Source: Terracoccus luteus (GTDB lineage: Bacteria > Actinomycetota > Actinomycetes > Actinomycetales > Dermatophilaceae). Taken from it: a stretch of DNA of 64,000 nt. Shown piece by piece: positions 47,838-55,900 of this stretch. The position numbers were made by a program, and so were the translations under genes. Below the pieces are notes generated by a model, which was not told the origin of the DNA, did not search any database, and was given only the letters and a program-made list of their open reading frames with translations. The first letter of the stretch is position 1. Every line of letters begins with the position of its first letter. The stretch is taken from the NCBI RefSeq assembly GCF_003635045.1, contig NZ_RBXT01000001.1, positions 3,348,001 through 3,412,000 on the forward strand, read 5' to 3'.

Positions 47838-49115
47838 TCAGCGGGGCAGCGGAGTCACCTGCAGGGCCTGGCGGGCGTCGTCGAAGAGGCGAGGGGTCAT
47901 CTCCTTGGCGGGCCCGGCGGCGCGCCACTTCGCCGCCTGGGGGACGTCCGCGCACGCGGACGGGTAGCGGTCGCAGTAGCTCGTGATGCCACCGACCGAG
48001 TCGGCCGAGAGCATCGCCTTGGCGATGGCGCGGCTGAGGGTGTCGGCGCCGGCGCCGAAGATGGCGTTGAGCTGGCGGGAGTCGGCCGGGTCGTTGATGC
48101 GCAGCGGCTCACCCTGCCCGGTCGAGACCGCGAAGACGGTGTCGCCGTCGGCGAGGGTGTGGATCGGCCGGATCGCCCGGGCCATGCCGTCGTGGGCGTT
48201 GCCGGACATGCGCTGCGCCGCCGCCTTCTCGAGCGGGGCGTTGGTGACGACGACGGCGATCGTCGTGTTGAGGTCGTCGCTCTTCGCGGCACTGGCGACG
48301 GTCTGGCACTCGGCCTGGGTCGGGGCCTTGAGCCCGGCGAACTCGTCGCCGATGCCGAACTGGGCGCCGAGCAGCTGGCAGGTCTTCGGGTCGACGGGCG
48401 ACCCGGCGGAGTTCACGACGACGACGGCGCCGACGTAGATGCCGTCACCGAGGTAGACGCTCGCGGTGCCGACGCCGCCCTTGAGGCCGCCGGCGCGGGC
48501 GCCGGTACCGCCGCCGAACGCGCCCTGGCGCACCGCCGCGCCCGCGACGTTGGAGGCGGCGACGTAGCCCCACTCGGGGCCGGTGCGGGCCTTGATGTCA
48601 CCGCCCCGGCCGAGGTCGTAGATGTCGGCCGCGGGGACGATGGGCGCGACGCCCACCGACCCGAGGGGGACGCCCTCGCCGCGGTCCTCGAGCCAGCGGA
48701 TGATGCCGTCGGTCGCGGAGAGGCCGTACATGCTGCTGCCGCCGAGCTGGACGGCGTTGACGCCGGGGTTGCTGTTGAGCGGCGAGAGCAGGTCGGTCTC
48801 CTTCGTGGCCGGCGCCCCGCCCCGCTGGTCGACGCTGGCCACGGCCATGGTCGGGAAGTAGAGCACCGAGGTGCCGGTGAGGAACGGCGAGGTGCGGTTC
48901 TGCACCTGGCCGACCTGCACGCCGGGGACGTCGGTGACGGCGTTGCGCTGGCCGGGCAGCCCCGCGGTCGGGGTGAAGGCGGCGGGCGCGGCCGGGGCGG
49001 CGGCGGGCGCCGCCACCCCGGTGACGGGGTCGGCCGCCGCACCGGCGAACCCGGCCGAGGCGAGGCCGAGACCGGCGACGAGGGCGGTGAGGCGTAGGAC
49101 ACGAGGAGCGCGCAT
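47838..49115 (-). CDS. P1 (S58) family peptidase with Sec signal peptide
   Basis: This 425-residue protein has a signal peptide (about 1-29) and an Ala/Pro linker, then a P1-family domain: NAVTDVPGVQVGQVQN, VDQRGGAPATKETDLLSP, AVQLGGSSMYGLSATDGIIRW, GGGTGARAGGLKGGVGTASV. The autocleavage site reads DDLNTTIAVVV, predicting cleavage between Asn283 and Thr284, the same Asn/Thr pair known for NylC. The C-terminus has the pair CDRYPSAC. It is a secreted counterpart to the cytosolic P1 peptidase at 37663-38898. It is convergent with the GntR gene. Confidence 0.87.
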   Translation of the reverse strand: MRAPRVLRLTALVAGLGLASAGFAGAAADPVTGVAAPAAAPAAPAAFTPTAGLPGQRNAVTDVPGVQVGQVQNRTSPFLTGTSVLYFPTMAVASVDQRGGAPATKETDLLSPLNSNPGVNAVQLGGSSMYGLSATDGIIRWLEDRGEGVPLGSVGVAPIVPAADIYDLGRGGDIKARTGPEWGYVAASNVAGAAVRQGAFGGGTGARAGGLKGGVGTASVYLGDGIYVGAVVVVNSAGSPVDPKTCQLLGAQFGIGDEFAGLKAPTQAECQTVASAAKSDDLNTTIAVVVTNAPLEKAAAQRMSGNAHDGMARAIRPIHTLADGDTVFAVSTGQGEPLRINDPADSRQLNAIFGAGADTLSRAIAKAMLSADSVGGITSYCDRYPSACADVPQAAKWRAAGPAKEMTPRLFDDARQALQVTPLPR

Positions 49116-49149
49116 GACGGATCCGTTCGGGTCGGGGGTGTGAGTCCGA

Positions 49150-49205
49150 CCACTGTGGACCGTCGTCGGCGCCCTGTCGAGACGAATCTCGTTGTACGAC
49201 AGTGG
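49150..49205. promoter_or_regulatory. Inverted repeats upstream of the secreted P1 peptidase gene
   Basis: CCACTGT (49150-49156) and ACAGTGG (49199-49205) form a 7-bp inverted repeat flanking a small hairpin CGAGA-CGAA-TCTCG (49178-49191). All lie 35-90 bp upstream of the ATG. Likely control elements, regulator unknown. The rest of the 49206-49380 gap shows nothing notable. Confidence 0.35.
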
Positions 49206-49380
49206 TTCTCATGCTTGACGACGGTCTCTTCAGCGCGCTCACGGGGGCGGCTGGGCCCGCCCCACGGCATCCGGGCCCTGCGGCCGTGACCGGCCACGGT
49301 AGGGCGCGCAGCGGACGGCCGGTGGAGGGTTGTCGTCGCCGGGGCGACGCAGACCCTCCACGGGCCACCCGCCGAGGGCG

Positions 49381-49782
49381 TCAGGCGTCGCTCGCCTTGA
49401 CCGCGAGGACCGCGCACTCGGCGTCGAGCAGGATCTGCTGGGCCGTGCTGCCGGTGACGAGCTTGCCCACGGGCGAACGGCGCCGGACCCCGATGACGAT
49501 GAGGTCGGCCCCGACCTCGCCGGCCACGACGAGGATCTCGTCGGCGGCCGAGCGACCCTCGGTGGGCTGGCGCACCTCGTGCGGGATCTCCGCGTTGGCC
49601 AGCTGCAGGTCGATGGTGTCCATGTCCTGCGCCGTCGCGAAGGCCGGGTCGGCGTAGTTGCCGTTGTGCCCGGTGTTGACGACGGTGACCCGCCCGCCCG
49701 TCAGGCGGGCCAGGTTCACGGCCGCCTCGAGGGCGGCCACGCCCTGGGGGGTGGGGATGTACCCGACGACGATGTTCTGCAC
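49381..49782 (-). CDS. Single-domain universal stress protein
   Basis: This is a 133-residue UspA domain: QNIVVGYIPTPQGVAALEAAVNLARL, VTVVNTG and the ATP-binding loop VIGVRRRSPVGKLVTGSTAQQILLDAECAVLAV, with a Gly-rich loop slightly modified (GVRRRSPVGKLVTGS). GTG 49782 has GAGGAG upstream; in-frame codons further upstream encode a Thr-rich run over the promoter and were rejected. It stands alone downstream of the sugar ABC ATPase gene (130 bp gap) on the same strand. Role: general stress or nucleotide binding. Confidence 0.85.
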   Translation of the reverse strand: MQNIVVGYIPTPQGVAALEAAVNLARLTGGRVTVVNTGHNGNYADPAFATAQDMDTIDLQLANAEIPHEVRQPTEGRSAADEILVVAGEVGADLIVIGVRRRSPVGKLVTGSTAQQILLDAECAVLAVKASDA

Positions 49783-49911
49783 GGTGTGCTCCTCGGTCGC
49801 GCTCGTGGTGGTCGCTGTGGTCGTTGTGGTCGTGCTGGGCGGGCTGCTGGGCTGGTGGGGGTGGGTGGGGCCGCCGTCTCGGACACCGGCCCCACCCACG
49901 TCGGTGGGCGG

Positions 49912-50748
49912 TCAGGCGCTCTTCGGGAGCGTCATCGCGCCGGTCATGATGCCGACGCCGTCGGTCATCGAGTGCGACTGGGGCGTGATCACCCCGGCGC
50001 GACCACCGAGCCGCTGGATGTGGATGCGGTCGGCGACGTCCCACACGTGCGGCATGTTGTGGCTGATGAGGATGACCCCGAGCCCGTTCTCGCGCAGCTG
50101 CTTGACCATCTGCAGCACCATGTTCGACTCCTTGACGCCCAGGGCGGCGGTCGGCTCGTCGAGGACGACGACCTTGCCGCCGAACGCGGCGGCCCGGGCC
50201 ACCGCGACCGCCTGGCGCTGCCCGCCCGAGAGGGTCTCGACGGCCTGGCCCATGTTCTGGATGGTCTGGATGCCGAGGTCCTGCACCGCCGTGCTGGCCC
50301 GGTCGCGCATCCCCTTCTTGTCGAGCATCCGGAAGACCGAGCCGAGCACCCCGGGCCGCAGCTCCTCGCGCGCGAGGTAGAGGTTGCTCGCGATGTCGAG
50401 GGCCGGGATGACGGCGAGCTGCTGGTACACGGTCTCGATACCGGCGTCGCGGGCGTCCTGCGGCTTGCGGAAGCTGACCTGGCGGCCGTCGAGCTCGAGG
50501 GTGCCCGAGTCGGGGACGAGCGCCCCGGTGAGGCACTTGATGAGCGTCGACTTGCCGGCGCCGTTGTCGCCGATGACGGCGAGCACCTCACCGGGGTAGA
50601 GGTCGAGGTCGACCCCGTCGAGGCCGATGACACGACCGAAGGTCTTCACGAGGCCGCGGGCCGACAGGACGGGTTCCCGGGTGCCGCCGGCCGCGCCGGA
50701 GGTGTCGCGGGCGGCGTCGGGCGCGGTGCCGTGCGAGGTGGCGGTCAT
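49912..50748 (-). CDS. Sugar ABC transporter ATP-binding protein (FrcA-like, single domain)
   Basis: This 278-residue ATPase has Walker A GDNGAGKST, the Q-loop VYQQLAVIPALDIASNLYLAREE, signature TLSGGQRQAVAVARA, Walker B VVLDEPTAALG and H-loop LISHNMPHVWDVADRIHI. The EELRPG and GVKESNMVL features are characteristic of fructose/ribose-type CUT2 ATPases of the FrcA type, which have one instead of two nucleotide-binding domains. ATG 50748 overlaps the permease stop by ATGA. Confidence 0.9.
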   Translation of the reverse strand: MTATSHGTAPDAARDTSGAAGGTREPVLSARGLVKTFGRVIGLDGVDLDLYPGEVLAVIGDNGAGKSTLIKCLTGALVPDSGTLELDGRQVSFRKPQDARDAGIETVYQQLAVIPALDIASNLYLAREELRPGVLGSVFRMLDKKGMRDRASTAVQDLGIQTIQNMGQAVETLSGGQRQAVAVARAAAFGGKVVVLDEPTAALGVKESNMVLQMVKQLRENGLGVILISHNMPHVWDVADRIHIQRLGGRAGVITPQSHSMTDGVGIMTGAMTLPKSA

Positions 50749-51767
50749 GCCTTCACCTTCCTGATCCACTGGTCGATGGCGACGGCCACGATGACGAGGA
50801 TGCCGACCGCGAGGATGCGGTACTGCTGGTCGACGCGGGCGAGGCTGAGACCCACGGTGAACGACTGGACGATGAGCGCCCCGATGAGGGTGCCCACGAG
50901 CCGGCCGCGACCACCGAAGAGGCTGGTGCCCCCGATGACGACGGCCGTGATGCTCTCGAGGTTCGCGTTCGTGATGGCGTTGGGGCTCGCCGCCCCGGCC
51001 CGGCCGATGAGGACCCAGGCACCGATGCCGTAGATGAGCCCGGCGACGGCGTACACGCTGAGCAGGATGCGCTTGCTCGGGATGCCCGAGAGGCGTGCCG
51101 CCTCGGGGGCGTCACCGACCGCGTACACGTGCCGTCCCCACCGCGTCTGGCTGAGGACGTAGCCCATGACGAGGTAGAGCAGGACGACGATGACGACGCC
51201 GACGGTGAGGCGGAACGGCCCGACGGAGAACCCGGTCGAGGTCCAGTTGAGCAGATCGGGGAGCACGTTGTTCTGGTAGCTCTTGCTGCCCGAGTAGAGC
51301 AGGGCGACGGCGGTGAAGATGCTCAGCGTGCCGAGGGTGACGATGAACGGTGGCAGGTTGATGCGGGTCACGAGGAAGCCGTTGAGCAGGCCCGCCGCCG
51401 CCCCGAGCCCGACACCGATGAGCAGCGCCACCGGGGCCGGCACCCCGTTCTCGACGGAGATCTTCGCCATGACCATCATCGCGAGGATGACCGTCGCGCC
51501 GACGGCGAGGTCGATGCCGGCCGTGAGGATGATGAGCGTCTGTCCGATGGCGAGACAGGCGACGACCGCCGTCTGCTGGATGAGCAGCGAGAGGCTGGCC
51601 GGGTTCGCGAACCGCGGGTTGACGATCGTGAAGGCCGCTGCCGTGACGACGAGGATGAGCAGCGGGCTGATGAAGGGGTAGCCGTGCAGCAGGTGCTGCA
51701 CGCGCTGAAGCGGGCTGTGTCGACGACGCGCCAGCTCCGCCGCAGCGGCCGAGGTGCCAGCGGTCAT
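50745..51767 (-). CDS. Sugar ABC transporter permease (RbsC/FrcC-like)
   Basis: This 340-residue polytopic permease of the CUT2 class has ILTAGIDLAVGATVILAMMVM, GLLNGFLVTRINLPPFIVTLGTLSIF, YAVGDAPEAARLSGIPSKRILLSVYAVAGLIYG and TSLFGGRGRLVGTLIGALIVQSF, all typical of ribose/fructose permeases. It has about ten hydrophobic segments. ATG 51767 lies 3 bp after the binding-protein stop, so the three genes form one operon. Confidence 0.92.
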   Translation of the reverse strand: MTAGTSAAAAELARRRHSPLQRVQHLLHGYPFISPLLILVVTAAAFTIVNPRFANPASLSLLIQQTAVVACLAIGQTLIILTAGIDLAVGATVILAMMVMAKISVENGVPAPVALLIGVGLGAAAGLLNGFLVTRINLPPFIVTLGTLSIFTAVALLYSGSKSYQNNVLPDLLNWTSTGFSVGPFRLTVGVVIVVLLYLVMGYVLSQTRWGRHVYAVGDAPEAARLSGIPSKRILLSVYAVAGLIYGIGAWVLIGRAGAASPNAITNANLESITAVVIGGTSLFGGRGRLVGTLIGALIVQSFTVGLSLARVDQQYRILAVGILVIVAVAIDQWIRKVKA

Positions 51768-51770
51768 CGG

Positions 51771-52901
51771 TCAGCCCCAGCAGATCTTCGACGCGGCGGC
51801 CGAGTCGATGCTCTCGACGCCGTCGGCCTTCTTGTCGGTGACCAGGGCCACGCCCGTGTCGAAGAAGTCGAGACCCTCGGTCACCTTCGGCTTCTCGCCG
51901 GTGCGGGCCAGCTTGGCGATGGCCTCCATGCCGAGCGTCGCCATCTTGAGCGGGTACTGCTGGGCCGTCGCGCCGATCACGCCGTCGGTCACCGACTTGA
52001 CGCCCTGGCAACCACCGTCGACGGACACGATGATCGCGTCCTTCTCCTTGCCGGCGGCCTTGAGGGCGTTGTAGGCGCCGACCGCGGAGGGCTCGTTGAT
52101 GGTGTAGACGACGTTGATGTCGGGGCTGTTGGTGAGGCAGTTCTCCATCGCCGTGCGGCCACCGTCCTCGGAGCCCTGGGTGGGCTCGTTGCACGCGATC
52201 GTGTAGTCGCCACCGGTGTACGTGCCGGTCTTGTCCTCGTCGCCGTTCTTCGTCTTGTCCTTGGTGTCGATGCCCATGCCGGTCAGGAAGCCCTGGTCGC
52301 GGTTGTAGTCGACGGAGACGATCTTGTCGTTGAACAGGTCGAGCAGGGCGATCGTCGCCTTCTTGCCAGCGAGCTGCTTCTCGGCCCACTGGCCGATGAG
52401 CTCGCCGGCCTTGAAGTTGTCGGTGGCGAAGGTGATGTCGACGGTGTCGGCCGGGTCGGGAGGGGTGTCGAGCGCGATGACGAGCAGCCCCGCGTCGCGG
52501 GCCCGCTTGATCGCGTCGTTGACGCCCGGGCCGTTGGGCGTGATGAGGATGCCCTTGTCGCCGGCCGAGATCGCGTTCTCGATGGCCTGGATCTGACCCT
52601 GCTCGTCGCCGTCCTTGGCGCCGGACGCGACGGTGAGGTCGACGTTCTGCTTCGCCGCGTCGGCCTTGGCGCCGTTCTGCATCGCGACGAAGAACGGGTT
52701 GGTCGAGTCCTTGGTGATGAGCGAGACGCCGACGGCCTCCCCGCTCCCTCCACCGGCAGTGCCGCTCGCGCCGGGCGTGGTGGTGTCGGACCCGGAGTCG
52801 CCACCGCAGGCGGCCGTGCCGAGCACGAGGGCGCCGGCGGCCACGAAGGCCAGGGCGCGACGCACGGAGCGGGACCGGTGGACAGTGGTGCTGCGCTGCA
52901 T
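51771..52901 (-). CDS. Sugar ABC transporter substrate-binding lipoprotein (FrcB/RbsB-like)
   Basis: This 376-residue protein has a lipoprotein signal (basic head, hydrophobic core, GTAACGGD lipobox) and a periplasmic-binding fold: VGVSLITKDSTNPFFVAMQNGAKADAAK, IEAI-type helices with ITPNGPGVNDAIKRARDAGLLVIALDTPP, TDNFKAGELIGQWAEKQL and VVYTINEPSAVGAYNALKAAG. The LacI/RbsB-type fold and neighbours indicate a monosaccharide such as fructose. ATG 52901 follows GAGAGG. It lies 31 bp from a perfect LacI operator. Confidence 0.9.
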   Translation of the reverse strand: MQRSTTVHRSRSVRRALAFVAAGALVLGTAACGGDSGSDTTTPGASGTAGGGSGEAVGVSLITKDSTNPFFVAMQNGAKADAAKQNVDLTVASGAKDGDEQGQIQAIENAISAGDKGILITPNGPGVNDAIKRARDAGLLVIALDTPPDPADTVDITFATDNFKAGELIGQWAEKQLAGKKATIALLDLFNDKIVSVDYNRDQGFLTGMGIDTKDKTKNGDEDKTGTYTGGDYTIACNEPTQGSEDGGRTAMENCLTNSPDINVVYTINEPSAVGAYNALKAAGKEKDAIIVSVDGGCQGVKSVTDGVIGATAQQYPLKMATLGMEAIAKLARTGEKPKVTEGLDFFDTGVALVTDKKADGVESIDSAAASKICWG

Positions 52902-52931
52902 GGGACAACCTCTCTGTTGCACATCGTCATC

Positions 52932-52945
52932 TGACAACGTTGTCA
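52932..52945. promoter_or_regulatory. LacI-family operator between transporter operon and lacI-type gene
   Basis: TGACAACGTTGTCA is a perfect 14-bp palindrome with the central CG step typical of LacI-family operators. It lies between the divergent sugar-transporter operon and the LacI-type regulator gene, so it should control both transcripts. Confidence 0.75.
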
Positions 52946-53018
52946 ACAGACGTTATATGGTGCATCGTGTACTCACGTCAAGCCATCCAGGCCCCGGCGA
53001 CCAACGAGGAAGACAACG

Positions 53019-53048
53019 ATGTCATCACGACGGGCGGTCACCCGGTGA
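53019..53048 (+). CDS. Possible 9-residue leader peptide before the lacI-type gene
   Basis: ATG 53019 starts a 9-codon frame (MSSRRAVTR) whose TGA at 53046-53048 overlaps the proposed GTG start of the LacI-type gene by GTGA. A good GAGGAA sits 8 bp before its ATG, whereas the regulator's own GTG has no clear RBS. The arrangement would couple regulator translation to the peptide. This may instead reflect a different true start of the regulator. Confidence 0.3.
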   Translation: MSSRRAVTR

Positions 53049-54103
53049 CCGCCGCACCCCCCGGACCACGCGCCGGCGGTGTCCGGCCCCCCGGCACGGC
53101 GCGGGCCACGATGAAGGACGTCGCCGCCCTGTCCGGCGTCAGCCTCAAGACCGTCTCCCGGGTCGTCAACGACGAGCCCGGGGTGTCGCCCGACCTGCGT
53201 GAGCGGGTCCGCCGGGCGGCCTCGCGCCTCGACTACAGCCACAACGTGCAGGCCAGCAACCTGCGGCGCAGCGACCGGCGGACCGGCACGGTCGGGGCGT
53301 TGCTGCAGGACGTCGGCAACAGCTTCTCGGCCGCCCTGCTGCGTGCGCTCGAGGACGTGTCGCGCGAGCACGCCACCGCCGTCCTGGCGGCGAGCCTCGA
53401 CGAGGAGCCTGACCGCGAGCGCGAGCTGGCCCGGGGCCTCGTCGCGCGCCGCGTCGACGGGCTCGTCATCATGCCCGCGACCGAGCGGCAGGACTATCTC
53501 GCCCACGAGCTGCGCTCGGGGCTCCCCGTCGTCTTCGTCGACCGCGAGCCCCACGGGGTCGAGGCCGACTCGGTCACCGTCGACAACGCCCTGGGCGGCG
53601 AGCTCGGTGCGCGGCACCTGCTGCGTCGGGGCCACCGCCGCCTCGCCTTCCTCAGCGACCTCGTCAGCATCCAGACCGCCGAGCGGCGTCGGGCCGGGTT
53701 CCGCCGCGCGGTCTCGACGGTCGCGGGCGCCGAGGTGGTCGAGCGCACCGACCTGCGCACCGCCGCGGCCGCCGAGCGCGAGGTGCTCGGCCTCTTCGCG
53801 AGCGGCGACGGACCCACGGCGGTCTTCGCCGGCCGCAACGAGATGGCCGTCGGCGCGGCGCGGGCGCTGCGCTCGCTCGGCCTCTCGCACCGCGTCGCCC
53901 TCGTCGGGTTCGACGACTTCCCTCTCGCCGACCTGCTCGACCCGGGCCTGACGGTGGTGCGCCAGGACGCCGCGAGAATCGGGTCGGAGGTGGGCCGGCT
54001 GCTCTTCCAGCGGATCCAGGGGGATGCCGGGCCGCCCCGGCGCATCGTGCTCGAGCCGACGCTCGTCGAGCGCGGCTCGGGCGAGATCCCGCCCTCGGAC
54101 TGA
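53045..54103 (+). CDS. LacI-family transcriptional regulator
   Basis: This 352-residue protein has the N-terminal LacI HTH (ATMKDVAALSGVSLKTVSRVVNDEPGVSPDLRERVRRAASRLDY) and hinge helix (NLRRSDRRTGTVGALLQD), then a sugar-binding core with FVDREPHGVEADSVTVDNALGGELGARHLLRRGHRRLAFL and VALVGFDDFPLADLLDPGLTVVRQDAARIG. It should respond to the transported sugar. Start choice is uncertain: GTG 53045 gives a 22-residue head before the HTH, while ATG 53111 would begin exactly at MKDVAAL. It is divergent from and presumably represses the sugar transporter. Confidence 0.88.
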   Translation: MTAAPPGPRAGGVRPPGTARATMKDVAALSGVSLKTVSRVVNDEPGVSPDLRERVRRAASRLDYSHNVQASNLRRSDRRTGTVGALLQDVGNSFSAALLRALEDVSREHATAVLAASLDEEPDRERELARGLVARRVDGLVIMPATERQDYLAHELRSGLPVVFVDREPHGVEADSVTVDNALGGELGARHLLRRGHRRLAFLSDLVSIQTAERRRAGFRRAVSTVAGAEVVERTDLRTAAAAEREVLGLFASGDGPTAVFAGRNEMAVGAARALRSLGLSHRVALVGFDDFPLADLLDPGLTVVRQDAARIGSEVGRLLFQRIQGDAGPPRRIVLEPTLVERGSGEIPPSD

Positions 54104-54225
54104 GGGTCCGGAACTGGTCGACCCCGGCGGGTGCGGCGGGTGCGGCGGGTGCGGGCAGCTCGGCAGGCAGCTGCGCGGACCGAGGCCCGGCGTGCACCCG
54201 GAGAAGTCGACCACCCGTAGGGGTG

Positions 54226-54253
54226 TTGACCGCATATATCCGTTTTGTACAGT
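54226..54253 (+). promoter_or_regulatory. Candidate housekeeping promoter for the SipW-type module
   Basis: TTGACC (54226-54231) and TACAGT (54248-54253), separated by 16 bp of AT-rich sequence, resemble a sigma-70 type promoter about 70 bp before the first gene of the module. The stretch is much more AT-rich than its surroundings. No experimental support. Confidence 0.45.
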
Positions 54254-54320
54254 TTACGGGTATTGCGAACTGCTGCACCCCACGCCGTGACCGAACCACG
54301 GCCCTCATCAGGAGACGCTC

Positions 54321-55001
54321 GTGAGCCACCAGCAACCCACCCACCCCGCCGACCCCTCGCCTCGACCGCGCCGCCGACGCGGTGGACTGCTCGCCGTCCT
54401 GACCGGGCTGGTGGGCGTCGTCATCCTCGCCCTGTCGATGAACTCCACCGTCGCAGCGTTCACGGCGTCGATCACCAACTCCGTCAACAGCGCCGGCGCC
54501 GGCACCCTGATCATGCGGGAGCAGAACGCCGCCGGCACCGTCACGTGTCTCAGCACCGACGGCGCCGCCAACAACGTCACGAACAACGCCGCCACCTGCA
54601 CGACGATCAACAAGTACGGCGGCGCCACGACCGTCGTGCCCGGTCAGACGGTGTCGACGACCGTCACCATCACCAACGTCGGCACCGCACCGGCGTCGAC
54701 GTTCACCCTCGCGCCCGGCACGTGCACGCAGTCGGGCAACGTCACCGGCAGCGCCACCGACCTCTGCTCCCGCCTCGGCATCGTCATCACCCAGACGGTC
54801 GGAGGCACCTCGACCACCGTCAGCCCGGCCAGCTCGACCCTTGCCACCCTCGCCACCGCCGGGCCCATCACCCTCAGCTCGCCCGTCCCGCCGAACACGA
54901 CGATCACGTTCACCTTCGCGGTGACGCTGGCCGCCGCGGCCGGCAACACGTACCAGGGCCTGGCCGCGTCGCAGCCCCTCGTGTGGACCTTCACCTCCTG
55001 A
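54321..55001 (+). CDS. Surface protein with SipW-type signal peptide (TasA/camelysin-like)
   Basis: This 226-residue secreted protein has an Arg-rich head, a hydrophobic core (LLAVLTGLVGVVILALSMNSTV) and then AAFTASITNSVNSAGAGTL, the atypical cleavage region recognised by SipW-type signal peptidases. The rest is a Thr/Ser/Asn-rich beta protein with one disulphide-capable Cys pair (VTCLS and ATCTT) and a second (GTCTQ and DLCSR), ending in FTFAVTLAAAAGNTYQG. It resembles TasA/CalY-family fibre or envelope proteins, but similarity is limited outside the signal. GTG 54321 follows AGGAGA. It is the first gene of a three-gene module. Confidence 0.75.
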   Translation: MSHQQPTHPADPSPRPRRRRGGLLAVLTGLVGVVILALSMNSTVAAFTASITNSVNSAGAGTLIMREQNAAGTVTCLSTDGAANNVTNNAATCTTINKYGGATTVVPGQTVSTTVTITNVGTAPASTFTLAPGTCTQSGNVTGSATDLCSRLGIVITQTVGGTSTTVSPASSTLATLATAGPITLSSPVPPNTTITFTFAVTLAAAAGNTYQGLAASQPLVWTFTS

Positions 55002-55900
55002 GGCGGCGCCCCCCGCGTCATCGCGGCGTCCGGTCGGACCCGGGCGGCAGCGCCGCCCGGGTCCGACCGTCTGCGCTCCCGTTCGTCGCCGGCGCGGTGG
55101 CCGTCGCCCTCGTCGTCCTCACGGTCGGCGCGGCGGCGGCATGGCGCCTCTCGGGCGGTCACTACGCGGTCATCGTCACGCCCTCCATGGGTGAGGCGGC
55201 GCCCGTCGGCACCCTCGTCCTCGTGCGCGCGGCCGAGGTCGACGCGGTCCGGCTGGGGGACATCGTCACCTACCGCCCTCGCAACCTGCCGGACCAGCTG
55301 GTGACCCACCGGGTCGTCTCGCGTGACGACCGCGGCCACCTCCACGTCCAGGGCGACCTCAACGGCTCCCCCGACCCGCTTCCCGTCGGTCAGGACGATC
55401 TCGTGGGCGTCGTCTCGGCGTGCTGGTACGGCGTGGGTTGGCTCGTGCGTGCTGCGCCGGTGCTGGTCCTGGGCTGGCTGGCGATCATGCTGCTGAGCGG
55501 CCGTCTCGTGCGACCCCGGTGGCGCTCGACTGTCCGGGTGCTCGGCACCTGCCTGCTCGTCGCGGTCACGTCCCTCGTGCTGCGACCGCTCGTGGCCCCG
55601 GTGATCCTCGGGGTCACGACGTCCGAACCCGCCGCGCGGACGGCGACCGCGAGCGTCGTCTCCGCCGGGCTGCTCCCGAGCCGTGTGGTCGGCGCGGACG
55701 ACCGGTACGCCGACGTCCGGCTCGGTGAGACGGCGGCCCTGCCGGTCGTGTCCACGGCCCCCGGCTCGCCGATGACGGTGAGCGCGAGCGCCCACCTCAG
55801 GGGATGGTGGCTGCTCGCCGTGACGCTCTGCTGCCTCGCCCCACTGCTGTGGACCAGCACGGTGGGTCTGGCGCAGGACGGGCGGTCGACCCGTGGCTGA
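54983..55900 (+). CDS. SipW-like type I signal peptidase
   Basis: This protein has one N-terminal helix (FVAGAVAVALVVLTVGAAAAW), the catalytic Ser in HYAVIVTPSMGEAAPVGTLVL, and a His in QLVTHRVVSRDD at the general-base position, the Ser/His arrangement of ER/SipW-type peptidases rather than Ser/Lys LepB. HVQGDLNGSPDPLPV follows, then further membrane helices. The start is uncertain: GTG 54983 (305 residues) gives a basic head but puts a perfect 18-bp hairpin in the coding region; GTG 55097 lies after it but lacks an RBS and cuts into the helix. Its neighbours are its likely substrates. Confidence 0.8.
   Translation: MDLHLLRRRPPRHRGVRSDPGGSAARVRPSALPFVAGAVAVALVVLTVGAAAAWRLSGGHYAVIVTPSMGEAAPVGTLVLVRAAEVDAVRLGDIVTYRPRNLPDQLVTHRVVSRDDRGHLHVQGDLNGSPDPLPVGQDDLVGVVSACWYGVGWLVRAAPVLVLGWLAIMLLSGRLVRPRWRSTVRVLGTCLLVAVTSLVLRPLVAPVILGVTTSEPAARTATASVVSAGLLPSRVVGADDRYADVRLGETAALPVVSTAPGSPMTVSASAHLRGWWLLAVTLCCLAPLLWTSTVGLAQDGRSTRG
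55031..55069. terminator. Perfect 18-bp hairpin at the surface-protein/sipW boundary
   Basis: CGGTCGGACCCGGGCGGC (55031-55048), loop AGC, and its exact complement (55052-55069) form an unusually stable stem 30 bp after the first gene's stop. It may be an attenuator or terminator lowering peptidase expression relative to the surface protein, or an RNA-processing site; no T-run follows. Confidence 0.65.
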
